Shown here piece after piece: positions 7,187-14,896 of a DNA stretch of 16,789 nt (its first letter is position 1; each line of letters starts with the position of its first letter). The stretch covers positions 1-16,789 of the forward strand of contig JBFJWR010000022.1 in assembly GCA_041623535.1 (NCBI GenBank), given 5' to 3'. The notes beneath the pieces were generated by a model. It worked only from the letters and a program-made list of their open reading frames with translations, made no database searches and had not been told where the DNA came from. Origin of the DNA: JBFJWR01 sp041623535. Lineage in GTDB: Bacteria; Pseudomonadota; Gammaproteobacteria; Pseudomonadales; JBFGWM01. A program made the position numbers and the translations under genes.

Positions 7187-8032
7187 GTGCTGTCGGCCCG
7201 GGTGGCGGTAATCACCGGGGCCGCATCCGGGATCGGGCGGGCACTCGCCCTGCAGCTCGCCGAGCAGGGCTGCCGCCTGGCGCTTGCCGACGTGGACGAT
7301 GCGGGTCTGGCGCAACTCTCAGGGGAGTTGCGTACCCCGCATCGGACCTGGCAACTGGATGTCAGTGACCGCGCGGCCGTGTACAGGTTTGCAGAGGAAG
7401 TCCGTGCGCATTTCGGCGCGGTCCACATCGTCATCAACAATGCCGGCGTTTCCTTCGTGCAGGATGTCGAACATTCCGAATATGACGACATGGAATGGCT
7501 CATGGGCATCAACTTCTGGGGCGTGGTGCACGGCACCAAGGCCTTTCTGCCCTACCTGAAAGCAGCTGATACCGGCTGGGTGGTCAATATCTCCAGCGTG
7601 TTCGGCATCATCGCGTTTCCGCACCAGGGCGCCTATAACGCCTCCAAGTTTGCCGTGCGCGGTTTCACCGAGGCGCTGCGCCATGAACTGCAGGAGACCG
7701 CGCCGCATGTCAACGTGACCTGCGTACACCCCGGCGGTATCCGTACCAACATCATGCGTAATGCGCGTTTTCATGCGGACCCTGAAGGTAACAGCCGTGA
7801 TCAGTCCATCGCGCGCTTTGAGGAGTTCGCCCGCACCACGCCCGAACAGGCAGCGGCCACCATCATCGAGGGCATACTGCGACGCAGGGCGCGCGTTCTG
7901 ATCGGCGCGGATGCCTGGTTCGTCGAGATCGTGCAGCGCCTGTTCCCGGTCCGCTACTGGCGCCTGCTGGGTCGGCTTTTTCTGCGGCGCAAGGCGCCAT
8001 CTGTACCGGGGCCTGATGCGCCCACTGGGTAA
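7187..8032 (+). CDS. Short-chain dehydrogenase/reductase (SDR family), atypical start
   Basis: This is a classical SDR of about 281 aa. The cofactor motif TGAASGIG lies at residues 10-17 and NNAG at 84-87. The tetrad is complete: Asn109 (MGINFWG), Ser137 (NISSVFG), Tyr150 and Lys154 (YNASK). The acidic residue after the second strand (ALADVDD) predicts an NAD(H) preference. The substrate is unknown; the position behind fadBA suggests a hydroxyacyl or alcohol substrate of lipid origin, by inference. No ATG fits. GTG 7187 gives the usual short lead (M-LSARVAVITG) and has GAG seven bases before it. TTG 7175 is the alternative. A start at 7070 would place about 40 non-SDR residues over the end of fadA and is rejected. 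The C-terminus is basic (RRKAP) after a hydrophobic patch. It is probably translated from the fadBA mRNA. Confidence 0.88.
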   Translation: MLSARVAVITGAASGIGRALALQLAEQGCRLALADVDDAGLAQLSGELRTPHRTWQLDVSDRAAVYRFAEEVRAHFGAVHIVINNAGVSFVQDVEHSEYDDMEWLMGINFWGVVHGTKAFLPYLKAADTGWVVNISSVFGIIAFPHQGAYNASKFAVRGFTEALRHELQETAPHVNVTCVHPGGIRTNIMRNARFHADPEGNSRDQSIARFEEFARTTPEQAAATIIEGILRRRARVLIGADAWFVEIVQRLFPVRYWRLLGRLFLRRKAPSVPGPDAPTG

Positions 8033-8144
8033 GCGCAGTGCACTAACTTTAAGCCGGATGCCTCCCAGTTGATGAGAAGAAAGGCGGGGCTGTCGCAGGC
8101 AGGCCACCTTGGGGAGCGTGCATCGAGTGACTGCCGACCCCGGA

Positions 8145-8157
8145 GCACTTTAAGTGC
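8145..8157. other. Small palindrome between convergent SDR and MerR genes
   Basis: GCACTT-T-AAGTGC is a perfect 6-bp inverted repeat with a one-base centre. It lies in the roughly 200-base gap (8033-8230) between the two converging genes, in which no convincing open reading frame or canonical terminator is visible. The octamer ACTTTAAG occurs both here (8147-8154) and at 8046-8053. Confidence 0.3.
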
Positions 8158-8230
8158 GCGCCAAGCGGATTGATTCAGGTTTTTATTTCTGTGTCCTACG
8201 ACTGCCGGTTCTGAACGAATCGCTGTGTCG

Positions 8231-9001
8231 TCAGTTCGATTCCGGATCGGGCATCTGGCGTTGGGCCACGGCGTCTATCTCTTCTTTCATGGCGGCGCGT
8301 AGCAGTGGCGGTACGATTTCCATGACACCGCTGCGCAGGGCGCGCAGGTTTGAGGTCACTTCTTCGAGACGTTCGCGGGGCATGCCGGCTTCCAGGTAGG
8401 GCGTCCAGACGTGTTGCCAGTAAATGTCGACAAAGCGCTTGGCCATGGCTCCCACGTCGCGTTGCAGGGCTTCGAATTCACCGAGGAGTGTTTCCCAGGG
8501 AATGCCGGCGGGGATCGCCTGCGTGCACAGGCTGATCAATGACGGGTAGGGCAGCAGGTAACCGTTGCCCTCGCGTATCAGCAGGCCGGCGTTGCGCAGC
8601 ACGGATTCCGCCTCGCTGAATTCCATGTGTGCCGGCACCATGCCCTGTAACTCCGCACGGGATACGTGAATCGCCTCGTCGCCATCGTCTTCGGCAACCG
8701 CGGATTCCATGTCCAGTACCTGCTCCAGTGTCTGGCCCGCTTCCAGGGCCTTGAGCAGATCGGCGATGCCCGCGAGCGAGAAACCACGCTCCTGCATGCG
8801 GTTGATGAGCCGCAGCCGGGCAAGATGGTCGTTGCGATACAGGCCCACCCGGCCGGGACCGTTCATGCTTGGCGGCGGCAACAGTCCGCGACTCTGGTAG
8901 GCGCGGATATTGCGCGTGGTCACGCCGGTTTTCAGGGACAGTTCTTCAATCGTCCACTGGCCGGTATCGGGGTGGGTCGAGGTCAGGGTGTTGGCTGGCA
9001 T
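8231..9001 (-). CDS. MerR-family transcriptional regulator
   Basis: This 256-aa protein has an N-terminal winged-helix domain, about residues 16-86: WTIEELSLKTGVTTRNIRAY is the HTH, GLLPPP plus GRVGLYRNDHLARLRLI is the wing, and the QERGFSLAGIADLLKAL helix completes the MerR DNA-binding fold. A dimerisation helix and a long C-terminal domain (about 150 aa) follow. The protein contains a single cysteine, so it is not a thiol metal sensor of the MerR/CueR kind. The C-terminal region more likely binds an organic ligand, though I do not recognise it. It is divergent from the metal-dependent hydrolase across 78 bases that hold a palindrome, the normal arrangement for a MerR regulator controlling its neighbour and itself. 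Confidence 0.92.
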   Translation of the reverse strand: MPANTLTSTHPDTGQWTIEELSLKTGVTTRNIRAYQSRGLLPPPSMNGPGRVGLYRNDHLARLRLINRMQERGFSLAGIADLLKALEAGQTLEQVLDMESAVAEDDGDEAIHVSRAELQGMVPAHMEFSEAESVLRNAGLLIREGNGYLLPYPSLISLCTQAIPAGIPWETLLGEFEALQRDVGAMAKRFVDIYWQHVWTPYLEAGMPRERLEEVTSNLRALRSGVMEIVPPLLRAAMKEEIDAVAQRQMPDPESN

Positions 9002-9037
9002 GGCTGGATTTCGCTCATTGACCTTCTGGTTAATACT

Positions 9038-9057
9038 GTTACATTAAAAAGTGTAAC
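9038..9057. promoter_or_regulatory. Palindrome in the divergent promoter, probable MerR operator
   Basis: GTTACA (9038-9043) and TGTAAC (9052-9057) form a perfect 6-bp inverted repeat with an 8-base AT-rich centre, midway between the divergent regulator and hydrolase starts. For the hydrolase, TTGACC (9018-9023) could be a -35 with TACATT (9040-9045) as -10 inside the palindrome; MerR proteins typically bind the spacer or -10 area. Confidence 0.6.
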
Positions 9058-9079
9058 GTTTCTTCAAGGCCTGACAAGT

Positions 9080-9958
9080 ATGCCTGATTCTGCGACGCAG
9101 GACGTGTCCACCGAAGCTTGCGGTGCAACGTCCATCGAACGGCGTGACGTGCATTTCGACCTGGCCGGGATGGACGTTCGGAACTGGCATCCGGAGGGCA
9201 TGCACGTCGCCCATTTTTTCAATGCATTGTCGCTGACGTTTCCGGATGGGGAGCGCTTTTTCATAGAGACAGTGCGGCGCTACCGCGACCAGATCACCGA
9301 TCCGCAGTTGCAGGCAGAGGTGCGGGGGTTCATCGGCCAGGAAGCCATGCATGGCCGCGAGCATGAAGCCTGGAACCAGTTGCTCACCGATGCCGGACTG
9401 CCTACGGCAAAGATCCAGCGCTGGCTGAACCGGAATATCGACCTGGGCCGCAAATTGCTATCGCATCGCGCACAGTTGGCCACCACCATGGCATTGGAGC
9501 ACTACACGGCCGAAATGGCCGACCTGATGCTGGGCAAACCGGAACTGCTGGCTGGCGCCGATCCGCGGGCAGCAGCACTCTGGCGCTGGCATGCGATCGA
9601 GGAAACCGAGCACAAGGCCGTTGCTTTTGACGTGTACCAGGCAGTGCATGGCGATACCCGCAGCGCCTGGTGGACGCGGGTGCGCACGATGTGGATGGTC
9701 ACCATCGAATTCTGGCTCGAAGTGTTCGTGTATCACGTCACCCTGGTGCGGGCCGACGGCGGTGGCGCGGATTGGCGGGGCTGGTGGCGGGCTTTTCGCT
9801 ACCTGTGGATATATCCCGGGACGCTGCGCATGATACCGGGCGCCGTCTGGCGCTATTGCCGGCGTGGTTTTCATCCGTGGGAGAAGGATAATCGGGCCTA
9901 CGTGGACGCCTGGAAGGCCGATCCCCAGTCGCTGCCGAAGGCGTCACTAGCGGGCTGA
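9080..9958 (+). CDS. Predicted metal-dependent hydrolase (PF10118-type, ferritin-like)
   Basis: This is a 292-aa member of the family usually labelled predicted metal-dependent hydrolase; its chemistry is unproven. The start at 9080 follows AAGG (9066-9069); an upstream extension would run into the promoter and regulator and is rejected. Metal ligands of a four-helix di-iron site appear in order: Glu58 or Glu63 (FPDGERFFIE), Glu88-x2-His91 with neighbouring His95 (QEAMHGREH), Glu140-His141 (ALEHYTAEM) and a final His171, Glu174, Glu175, Glu177-His178 cluster (HAIEETEHKAVAFDVY). The C-terminal third has hydrophobic tryptophan-rich helices (MWMVTIEFWLEVFVYHVTLV) that could associate with the membrane. 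Together with the FadBA genes and a possible MerR inducer this points to a lipid-related oxidation or hydrolysis, but that is inference. Its end overlaps the pseudogene by 12 bases. Confidence 0.82.
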   Translation: MPDSATQDVSTEACGATSIERRDVHFDLAGMDVRNWHPEGMHVAHFFNALSLTFPDGERFFIETVRRYRDQITDPQLQAEVRGFIGQEAMHGREHEAWNQLLTDAGLPTAKIQRWLNRNIDLGRKLLSHRAQLATTMALEHYTAEMADLMLGKPELLAGADPRAAALWRWHAIEETEHKAVAFDVYQAVHGDTRSAWWTRVRTMWMVTIEFWLEVFVYHVTLVRADGGGADWRGWWRAFRYLWIYPGTLRMIPGAVWRYCRRGFHPWEKDNRAYVDAWKADPQSLPKASLAG

Positions 9959-10467
9959 GGTGTTCTGCACGGCCAGGGGCAGCCAACGGGCCAGTTTGCC
10001 GCGCAGCACTTTCAGTTCCACGGGCCAGGCGATGTAGTCATCCATGCCGGCCGCCGGCACACGCTGAATGACGGCTTCGGTTTCTTCCAGCCCGGAGGCA
10101 AACACGTGGCTAACCTGCAGGGCGTCCAGTAGCAGCCCCACTGAACTACGCAGTCGACCGGGAGGCATGCGGCACAGCACGCTGACACTGTCCAGCGTTG
10201 ACTGGAGCGGACGATGCTCTCCTTCCACGGCGGGACCGGCAGGTGTACGGAGACGCGGCTGCCGCGATTCGGTTCGCTGTCGACTTCGATTTCCCCGTGC
10301 ATCAGGTCAACCAGTCGCTGACAGATCGACAGCCCCGGCCCGGTGCCGCCGCGTGGTCGGCCTGTGTAAACGGTGAGAGCAGGGTGTCGACGGTATCGCT
10401 GGTAAGGGATCCTGTACGGTGGTTTTTGTGGATACAGCACGCATGATGCAACTCCTTCAGTGGGCAC
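9947..10467 (-). pseudogene. Remnant of a hybrid sensor histidine kinase / response regulator
   Basis: Two minus-strand frames hold consecutive pieces of one protein. The first (about 10359-10225) reads GGTGPGLSICQRLVDLMHGEI then VDSEPNRGSRVSVHLPVPP, the G2 box and end of a kinase ATPase domain, with a proline where the G2 box normally has leucine. The reading then shifts frame near 10228. The second frame, down to the stop at 9947-9949, ends with AAGMDDYIAWPVELKVLRGKLARWLP, the last helix of a receiver domain. The expected middle of that receiver, with the phosphorylated aspartate (usually DxxMPxMDG), is missing. The sensor, histidine and N-box regions are absent upstream. So the gene suffered at least a frameshift, an internal loss and a 5' truncation and cannot be functional as a kinase. 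Confidence 0.78.
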
Positions 10468-10550
10468 CCGGCTTCGTAATGCTGCTGCGGCCGGATAGGG
10501 TCAGTGGCGCTGGCCAGGAATGCCGGATCGCAGGAGTAATGTCTCGTTGT

Positions 10551-10575
10551 GGCGGGGAGTTACGAATGCCCCGCC
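10551..10575. other. GC-rich hairpin before the large membrane protein gene
   Basis: GGCGGGG (10551-10557) pairs with CCCCGCC (10569-10575) around an 11-base loop. It lies in the gap between the kinase remnant and the large gene (10468-10692), without a T-run on either strand. A lone TATAAC (10587-10592) follows it as a possible -10 box, with no matching -35. Nothing else is seen in this gap. Confidence 0.35.
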
Positions 10576-10692
10576 GCATGTTTCAATATAACGCCTTCCC
10601 GGTGAAGCGCACGAGCGTGACCCGTGGATAACCCCGAATGCCAGCGGTGGTCGTTAACCGCATTGAGCCGAATTCACGAGGAAATGATTCTC

Positions 10693-13600
10693 ATGCGCCT
10701 GATTCCACTGTCACTACGCTGGGCCCTCGGTGTGAGCTTGCTGGTACTGGCCGGCACGGCGCAGGCCGCACCTCTGAAACTGCCGGATGCGCTGGCCGGT
10801 TGGGCGGAATGGGTACTGCATGACCAAAAAGAGCGTGACTGCCCATTCCTGTATCGCCAGCAGGATCGCCGGTTCTGCGCCTGGCCGGGCGAACTGCAAC
10901 TGGAGGTAAACAGGGGTAAGGCCACCTTTGCGCAGCCCTGGGATTTGTTCGCCGAATCAGAAATCCAGCTGCCCGGCGATGCCCTGGCCTGGCCGCAGGC
11001 GGTGCAGGTGAATGGCAAGCCGGGGCTGGTGACGGAACGCCAGGGGCACCCGGTGCTGGTATTGCCCGCCGGCCGTCACCAGGTGAGCGGCGAAATGACC
11101 TGGAAGAAGCGTCCGGAATTCCTGCAGTTGCCACCGCAAACGGCAAAGCTGCGCGCGCGTATTGATGGTGCCTTGTTGCAGCATGCGGAAATCGATGCGC
11201 AGGGCCGCCTGTGGCTGGGGCGAAAACCGGCAGGTAAGCCGGTGCGCGCAAACCGGGATTCGCACACGCTGCGGGTATTCCGGCGCCTGGAAGACAGTAT
11301 TCCCCGGGTGCTTGAAACGCAGATCGTGGTGCAGGTCTCCGGCAGCGAGCGGGAACTGCAGGTCGGCAGGGCACTGCTGGAAGGTTTCGTGCCGTTACGC
11401 CTGGACAGTCAGTTGCCGGCCCGCATAGAACCTGATGGCAGCCTGCGCATGCAGGTACGTCCCGGGCAGTGGCAGCTGACCCTGCTGGCCCGCCAGATCA
11501 GCGGCGAAGAAGCGGTCGGCCCGGGTGCGGCTGCCGGTGGCTGGCCGACGCAGGAAGTCTGGTCCTTTGCCGCACAACGCCATCTGCGCAGCGTGGAGGT
11601 GAGCGGGGTGCCGGGCATAGACCCACAGCAGACGGCGATGCCTGAACCCTGGAAGAACCTGCCGGCCTACCTGCTGGAACCCGGCGCCCGCTTGCAGTTG
11701 ACCGAGCAACAACGGGGTGACAGTGATCCGGCTCCGGACGAACTCAACCTGAAGCGGCGCCTGATCCTGGATTTCGACGGCGGTGCCTATACCGTGGAAG
11801 ATCGGGTCCGTGGTCAGCTGCACCGTGACCGGCGCCTGAGCATGCAACAACCCTTTCAGCTTGGACGCGCCGAGGTCTCCGGTCAGCCGCAGCTGATCAC
11901 CCGCATGGGTAAGGATGAACCGGCCGGACTGGAGTTGCGGCAGGGCACACTGGACCTGCTGGCCGTCAGTCGTGCGGAGCGTGGCGATACCCTGGCTGCC
12001 GCCGGTTGGACCACCGCGTTCAAGGCCGCGCAAACCAGCCTGCAGTTACCGCCGGGTTGGGACGTGTTCGGAGTGCGTGGTGCGGACCGCGCCCACCCGA
12101 CGTGGATCTCGCGCTGGAGCCTCTGGGATATCTTCCTCGTGCTGATCATCGGCGCCTCGTTCGCACGGCTTTACAACCTGCGTATCGGCGCGCTGGCACT
12201 GCTGGCGGTTGTACTGGCCTATCACCATGCCAATGCGCCGCTGTTTTCCTGGCTCAACCTGGCGGCAGTGCTGGCGCTGTTGCGGCTGGTGCCGGAGAGT
12301 CGCGTGCGCAAGCTGTTCGTCTTCTATCGCAATGTCAGCATGCTGGTGCTGCTGATCATTGGTTTGCCATGGGCGGTCGACCAGGTTCGCCTGGGGCTGT
12401 ATCCGCAACTGGAACGGCCCTGGCAGGTCGTGCAGGCGGGGGGCGCGCCGGACTCGCCCGTGGAAGCCGATCTGCAGGCCAACGAAGAGATGGCCGCCAG
12501 GATGGCGAACGAGTCGGAACACCGCAAGCTGAGCCGGATGAAACAGTCCATGCCGCGCATGCCCGGTGGTGCCGGGGCGGTCTACGCACTGGAAGACAAG
12601 GTCCGGGAGTCCGACCCGTCGCGTGGTTACGATGCCGGTGCGCTGATTCAGACCGGACCGGGCCTGCCGGCATGGGAGTGGCGACGGGTGCAGATTGCCT
12701 GGAACGGGCCACTGGCCAGCGACGAGGAACTCAGCATCTACTACATGCCACCGTGGCTGAATCGTGGCCTGCGGTTTCTTGCCGTTGCCCTGTACGCGGC
12801 GCTGGCCCTGATCCTGGTGCTGCACGAATTCCGGCGCCAGGGGCGCTGGGCATTTCGTGATCCGGAACTGGGCGCCGGCAACAAGGGTGCTGGCGCAGCA
12901 TTGATCGTGCTGCTGACTGCCGGAGGCCTGCTTTTGCAGCCGTCAGGCTCCGCACAGGCCGCCGATTTTCCACCGCCGGAATACCTGGAAGAACTGCGCA
13001 AGCGTTTGCTGGAACCGCCGCAGTGCCTGCCAGCCTGTGCCGATCTGCCCGCCCTGCGCGTGCGGGTGGAAGAAGATGCATTGCTGCTGGAACTCGACAT
13101 CATTGCCCGCGAAAACGTGTCCATCCCGCTGCCGCACGGCCGGCAGGGCTGGCGACCGGAAACCTGGGAATTATTCACCGACGGGCGTAGCCAGGAGGCA
13201 CGCATACAACGTGATGCCCAACAGGTGCCGCACGTGCAGGTTGGTAGTGGCCGCCATGTGGTGCGCTTGCGTGGCGCTCTGCGCGGCATGGATGAAGTGG
13301 CGCTGGAGTTCCCGCTGAAACCGCGCAGTGCCGAAGCCAGCGCAACGGGTTGGCAGGTGTCCGGAATTGCCGACGGACGCTTGCAGTCCAACAGTTTGTC
13401 CCTGCAGCGTTTGCAGCCATCACGCGTGGAACCGGATACGGTCAGCGAGTTGTTCCCCGATCCGGCCCCGGTTTTTCTGCGCGTGGACCGCACCCTGACG
13501 CTGGCCGACGAATGGCGTCTGCATTCGCGCGTGGTGCGGGTGGCGCCGGTACAGGGTCCTATTCACGCAACCCTGCCGCTGTGGCCGGGCGAACGCGTCA

Positions 13601-14895
13601 CCACAGCAGGGCTGACGATACAGGATGGCAACGTGCGCGTGGTGCTGGGTGCCAGGCAGCATTCCTTTGCCTGGACCAGCGTGCTGGATCCCGTGGAGGC
13701 GCTGGAATTGCAGGCTGGCAAGGAAGCCCACTGGGTGGAGCGCTGGCGGGTGCAGGCGGATCAACGCTGGCATATCGAACATTCCGGCCTGGCGCCGGTG
13801 CTGGAGGATGGCGCGCGCCGTCCCGGTGTGAGTGCCTGGCAGCCATGGCCGGGCGAGACCCTGCAGCTGCGCATCAGCAAGCCGGTCGCGATTGCCGGTC
13901 CCACCCTGACCCTGGAGTCGGCTCAACTGGTGCATACCCCGGGCAAGCGCAATTCGGAAACGCGCCTGCGACTGTCGCTGCGCAGCAGCCAGGGCGGGGA
14001 TTACGAGTTTCCGCTGCCCGCCGGCGCGCAACTGCATGCGCTGGTCGTCGACGGTGCTCCGCAGATCCTGCCGCAACGGCGCGACCGGGTCCGGATTCCG
14101 TTGCACCCGGGTACGCTGCAGGCTGAAGTGACCTGGCGCCAGACCCAGGCGGTCGGGTGGCTGACCCGCACACCGGCGCCGGATCTTGGCCATCCGGCCG
14201 CTAATATCAATATGGAACTGCACATGCCGGCGGATCGCTGGCTGCTGCTCACCGGGGGCCCGCAGATCGGGCCAGCGGTGCTGTTCTGGGGCGTGCTGGT
14301 CGTCGTTGTGCTGGTTTCCGTCGCGCTGGGACGGAGTGGCACCACGCCGTTGCGTAGCTGGCAATGGATGTTGCTGGGCGCGGCCATGCTGGCCACCGAG
14401 ACGATCGCGGCGGCGATATTCGTGGTCGGCTGGTTTTTCCTGCTCGCGCGCCGGGGGAAAATGGATACCGGGATACGCCGCGACTACTTCAACCTGATGC
14501 AGATCGGGCTGGCGCTGCTCAGCGCACTGGCAATCGGCTCGCTGCTCGGCAGCATTCCGGCCGGGCTGCTCTCGCAACCGGACATGCAGATCGTCGGCAA
14601 CGGCTCCGGTGGACGCCTGTTGCGCTGGTACCAGGATTTCAGCGCGGCACAATTGCCGCATGGCTGGGTGGTGTCGGCGCCGATGTGGCTGTATCGCGTC
14701 ACCATGCTGGCCTGGTCGTTGTGGCTGGCCGTTTCCCTGCTGGGCTGGTTGCGCTGGGGCTGGGCCCAATACAGCGCCAACGGGCTGTGGCGGCGCAAGC
14801 TGGTGACTGCTTCGGTCAGCGGTGAGCAGGATGTGGCCGTGGCCGCGGTCAGGAGCGGGGAATCCGACCAGACTCCCGGTAAATCAGGCGATTGA
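10693..14895 (+). CDS. Large two-module secreted/membrane protein of unknown function, 1400 aa
   Basis: I do not recognise a characterised family. With ATG 10693 as start (AGGA at 10679-10682, ten bases upstream; ATG 10684 is also possible) the protein opens with a signal peptide ending AGTAQA-A near residue 25. Module 1 (to about 753) has a cysteine pair Cys50/Cys62, about 400 residues of beta-rich sequence, a hydrophobic bundle at 480-563 (four short segments), a polar loop and a last helix near 694-713. Module 2 repeats this plan: a second signal-like hydrophobic segment ending GSAQA-A (about 736-757), Cys778/Cys782, beta-rich sequence, then helices near 1196-1212, 1222-1250, 1263-1290 and 1325-1355. 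Short motifs align at a nearly constant offset of 719-731 residues. The C-terminal tail is polar and ends at TGA 14893-14895. The beta-rich parts probably face the periplasm. An envelope role is inferred from topology only. Confidence 0.85.
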   Translation: MRLIPLSLRWALGVSLLVLAGTAQAAPLKLPDALAGWAEWVLHDQKERDCPFLYRQQDRRFCAWPGELQLEVNRGKATFAQPWDLFAESEIQLPGDALAWPQAVQVNGKPGLVTERQGHPVLVLPAGRHQVSGEMTWKKRPEFLQLPPQTAKLRARIDGALLQHAEIDAQGRLWLGRKPAGKPVRANRDSHTLRVFRRLEDSIPRVLETQIVVQVSGSERELQVGRALLEGFVPLRLDSQLPARIEPDGSLRMQVRPGQWQLTLLARQISGEEAVGPGAAAGGWPTQEVWSFAAQRHLRSVEVSGVPGIDPQQTAMPEPWKNLPAYLLEPGARLQLTEQQRGDSDPAPDELNLKRRLILDFDGGAYTVEDRVRGQLHRDRRLSMQQPFQLGRAEVSGQPQLITRMGKDEPAGLELRQGTLDLLAVSRAERGDTLAAAGWTTAFKAAQTSLQLPPGWDVFGVRGADRAHPTWISRWSLWDIFLVLIIGASFARLYNLRIGALALLAVVLAYHHANAPLFSWLNLAAVLALLRLVPESRVRKLFVFYRNVSMLVLLIIGLPWAVDQVRLGLYPQLERPWQVVQAGGAPDSPVEADLQANEEMAARMANESEHRKLSRMKQSMPRMPGGAGAVYALEDKVRESDPSRGYDAGALIQTGPGLPAWEWRRVQIAWNGPLASDEELSIYYMPPWLNRGLRFLAVALYAALALILVLHEFRRQGRWAFRDPELGAGNKGAGAALIVLLTAGGLLLQPSGSAQAADFPPPEYLEELRKRLLEPPQCLPACADLPALRVRVEEDALLLELDIIARENVSIPLPHGRQGWRPETWELFTDGRSQEARIQRDAQQVPHVQVGSGRHVVRLRGALRGMDEVALEFPLKPRSAEASATGWQVSGIADGRLQSNSLSLQRLQPSRVEPDTVSELFPDPAPVFLRVDRTLTLADEWRLHSRVVRVAPVQGPIHATLPLWPGERVTTAGLTIQDGNVRVVLGARQHSFAWTSVLDPVEALELQAGKEAHWVERWRVQADQRWHIEHSGLAPVLEDGARRPGVSAWQPWPGETLQLRISKPVAIAGPTLTLESAQLVHTPGKRNSETRLRLSLRSSQGGDYEFPLPAGAQLHALVVDGAPQILPQRRDRVRIPLHPGTLQAEVTWRQTQAVGWLTRTPAPDLGHPAANINMELHMPADRWLLLTGGPQIGPAVLFWGVLVVVVLVSVALGRSGTTPLRSWQWMLLGAAMLATETIAAAIFVVGWFFLLARRGKMDTGIRRDYFNLMQIGLALLSALAIGSLLGSIPAGLLSQPDMQIVGNGSGGRLLRWYQDFSAAQLPHGWVVSAPMWLYRVTMLAWSLWLAVSLLGWLRWGWAQYSANGLWRRKLVTASVSGEQDVAVAAVRSGESDQTPGKSGD
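10759..12951 (+). repeat. Protein-level tandem repeat, unit 1 of the large protein
   Basis: This covers residues 23 to about 753. Anchors matched in unit 2: AQAA (23-26), the cysteine pair 50/62, GQPQLI (397-402), LELRQGTLDL (413-422), LQLPPGW (450-456), the membrane start at 478, and PPWLNR before the last helix (Trp688). The polar loop between the last two helices is about 80 residues longer than in unit 2. Divergence is high, so the duplication is old. Confidence 0.75.
12952..14892 (+). repeat. Protein-level tandem repeat, unit 2 of the large protein
   Basis: This covers residues 754 to 1400. Anchors matched in unit 1: AQAA (754-757), the cysteine pair 778/782, GAPQIL (1121-1126), RIPLHPGTLQ (1134-1143), LHMPADRW (1176-1183), the membrane start near 1197, and PMWLYR (Trp1332). 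Offsets from unit 1 are 731, 728, 724, 722, 726 and 719 up to the first helix, then 644 after the shortened loop. Confidence 0.75.
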
Positions 14896-14896
14896 T

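Noticed and set aside
8666..9079. Upstream extension of the metal-dependent hydrolase
   Set aside because: The extension runs antisense through the MerR gene and across the divergent promoter, and shows no family similarity.
10624..10692. N-terminal extension of the large protein to a GTG at 10624
   Set aside because: It would bury the clear signal peptide behind 23 polar residues and lacks a ribosome binding site.
13420..14769. 449-codon open frame on the minus strand
   Set aside because: It lies wholly within module 2 of the large protein, is Gln/Arg/Pro-rich without recognisable domains, and has no promoter or ribosome site; a shadow frame.
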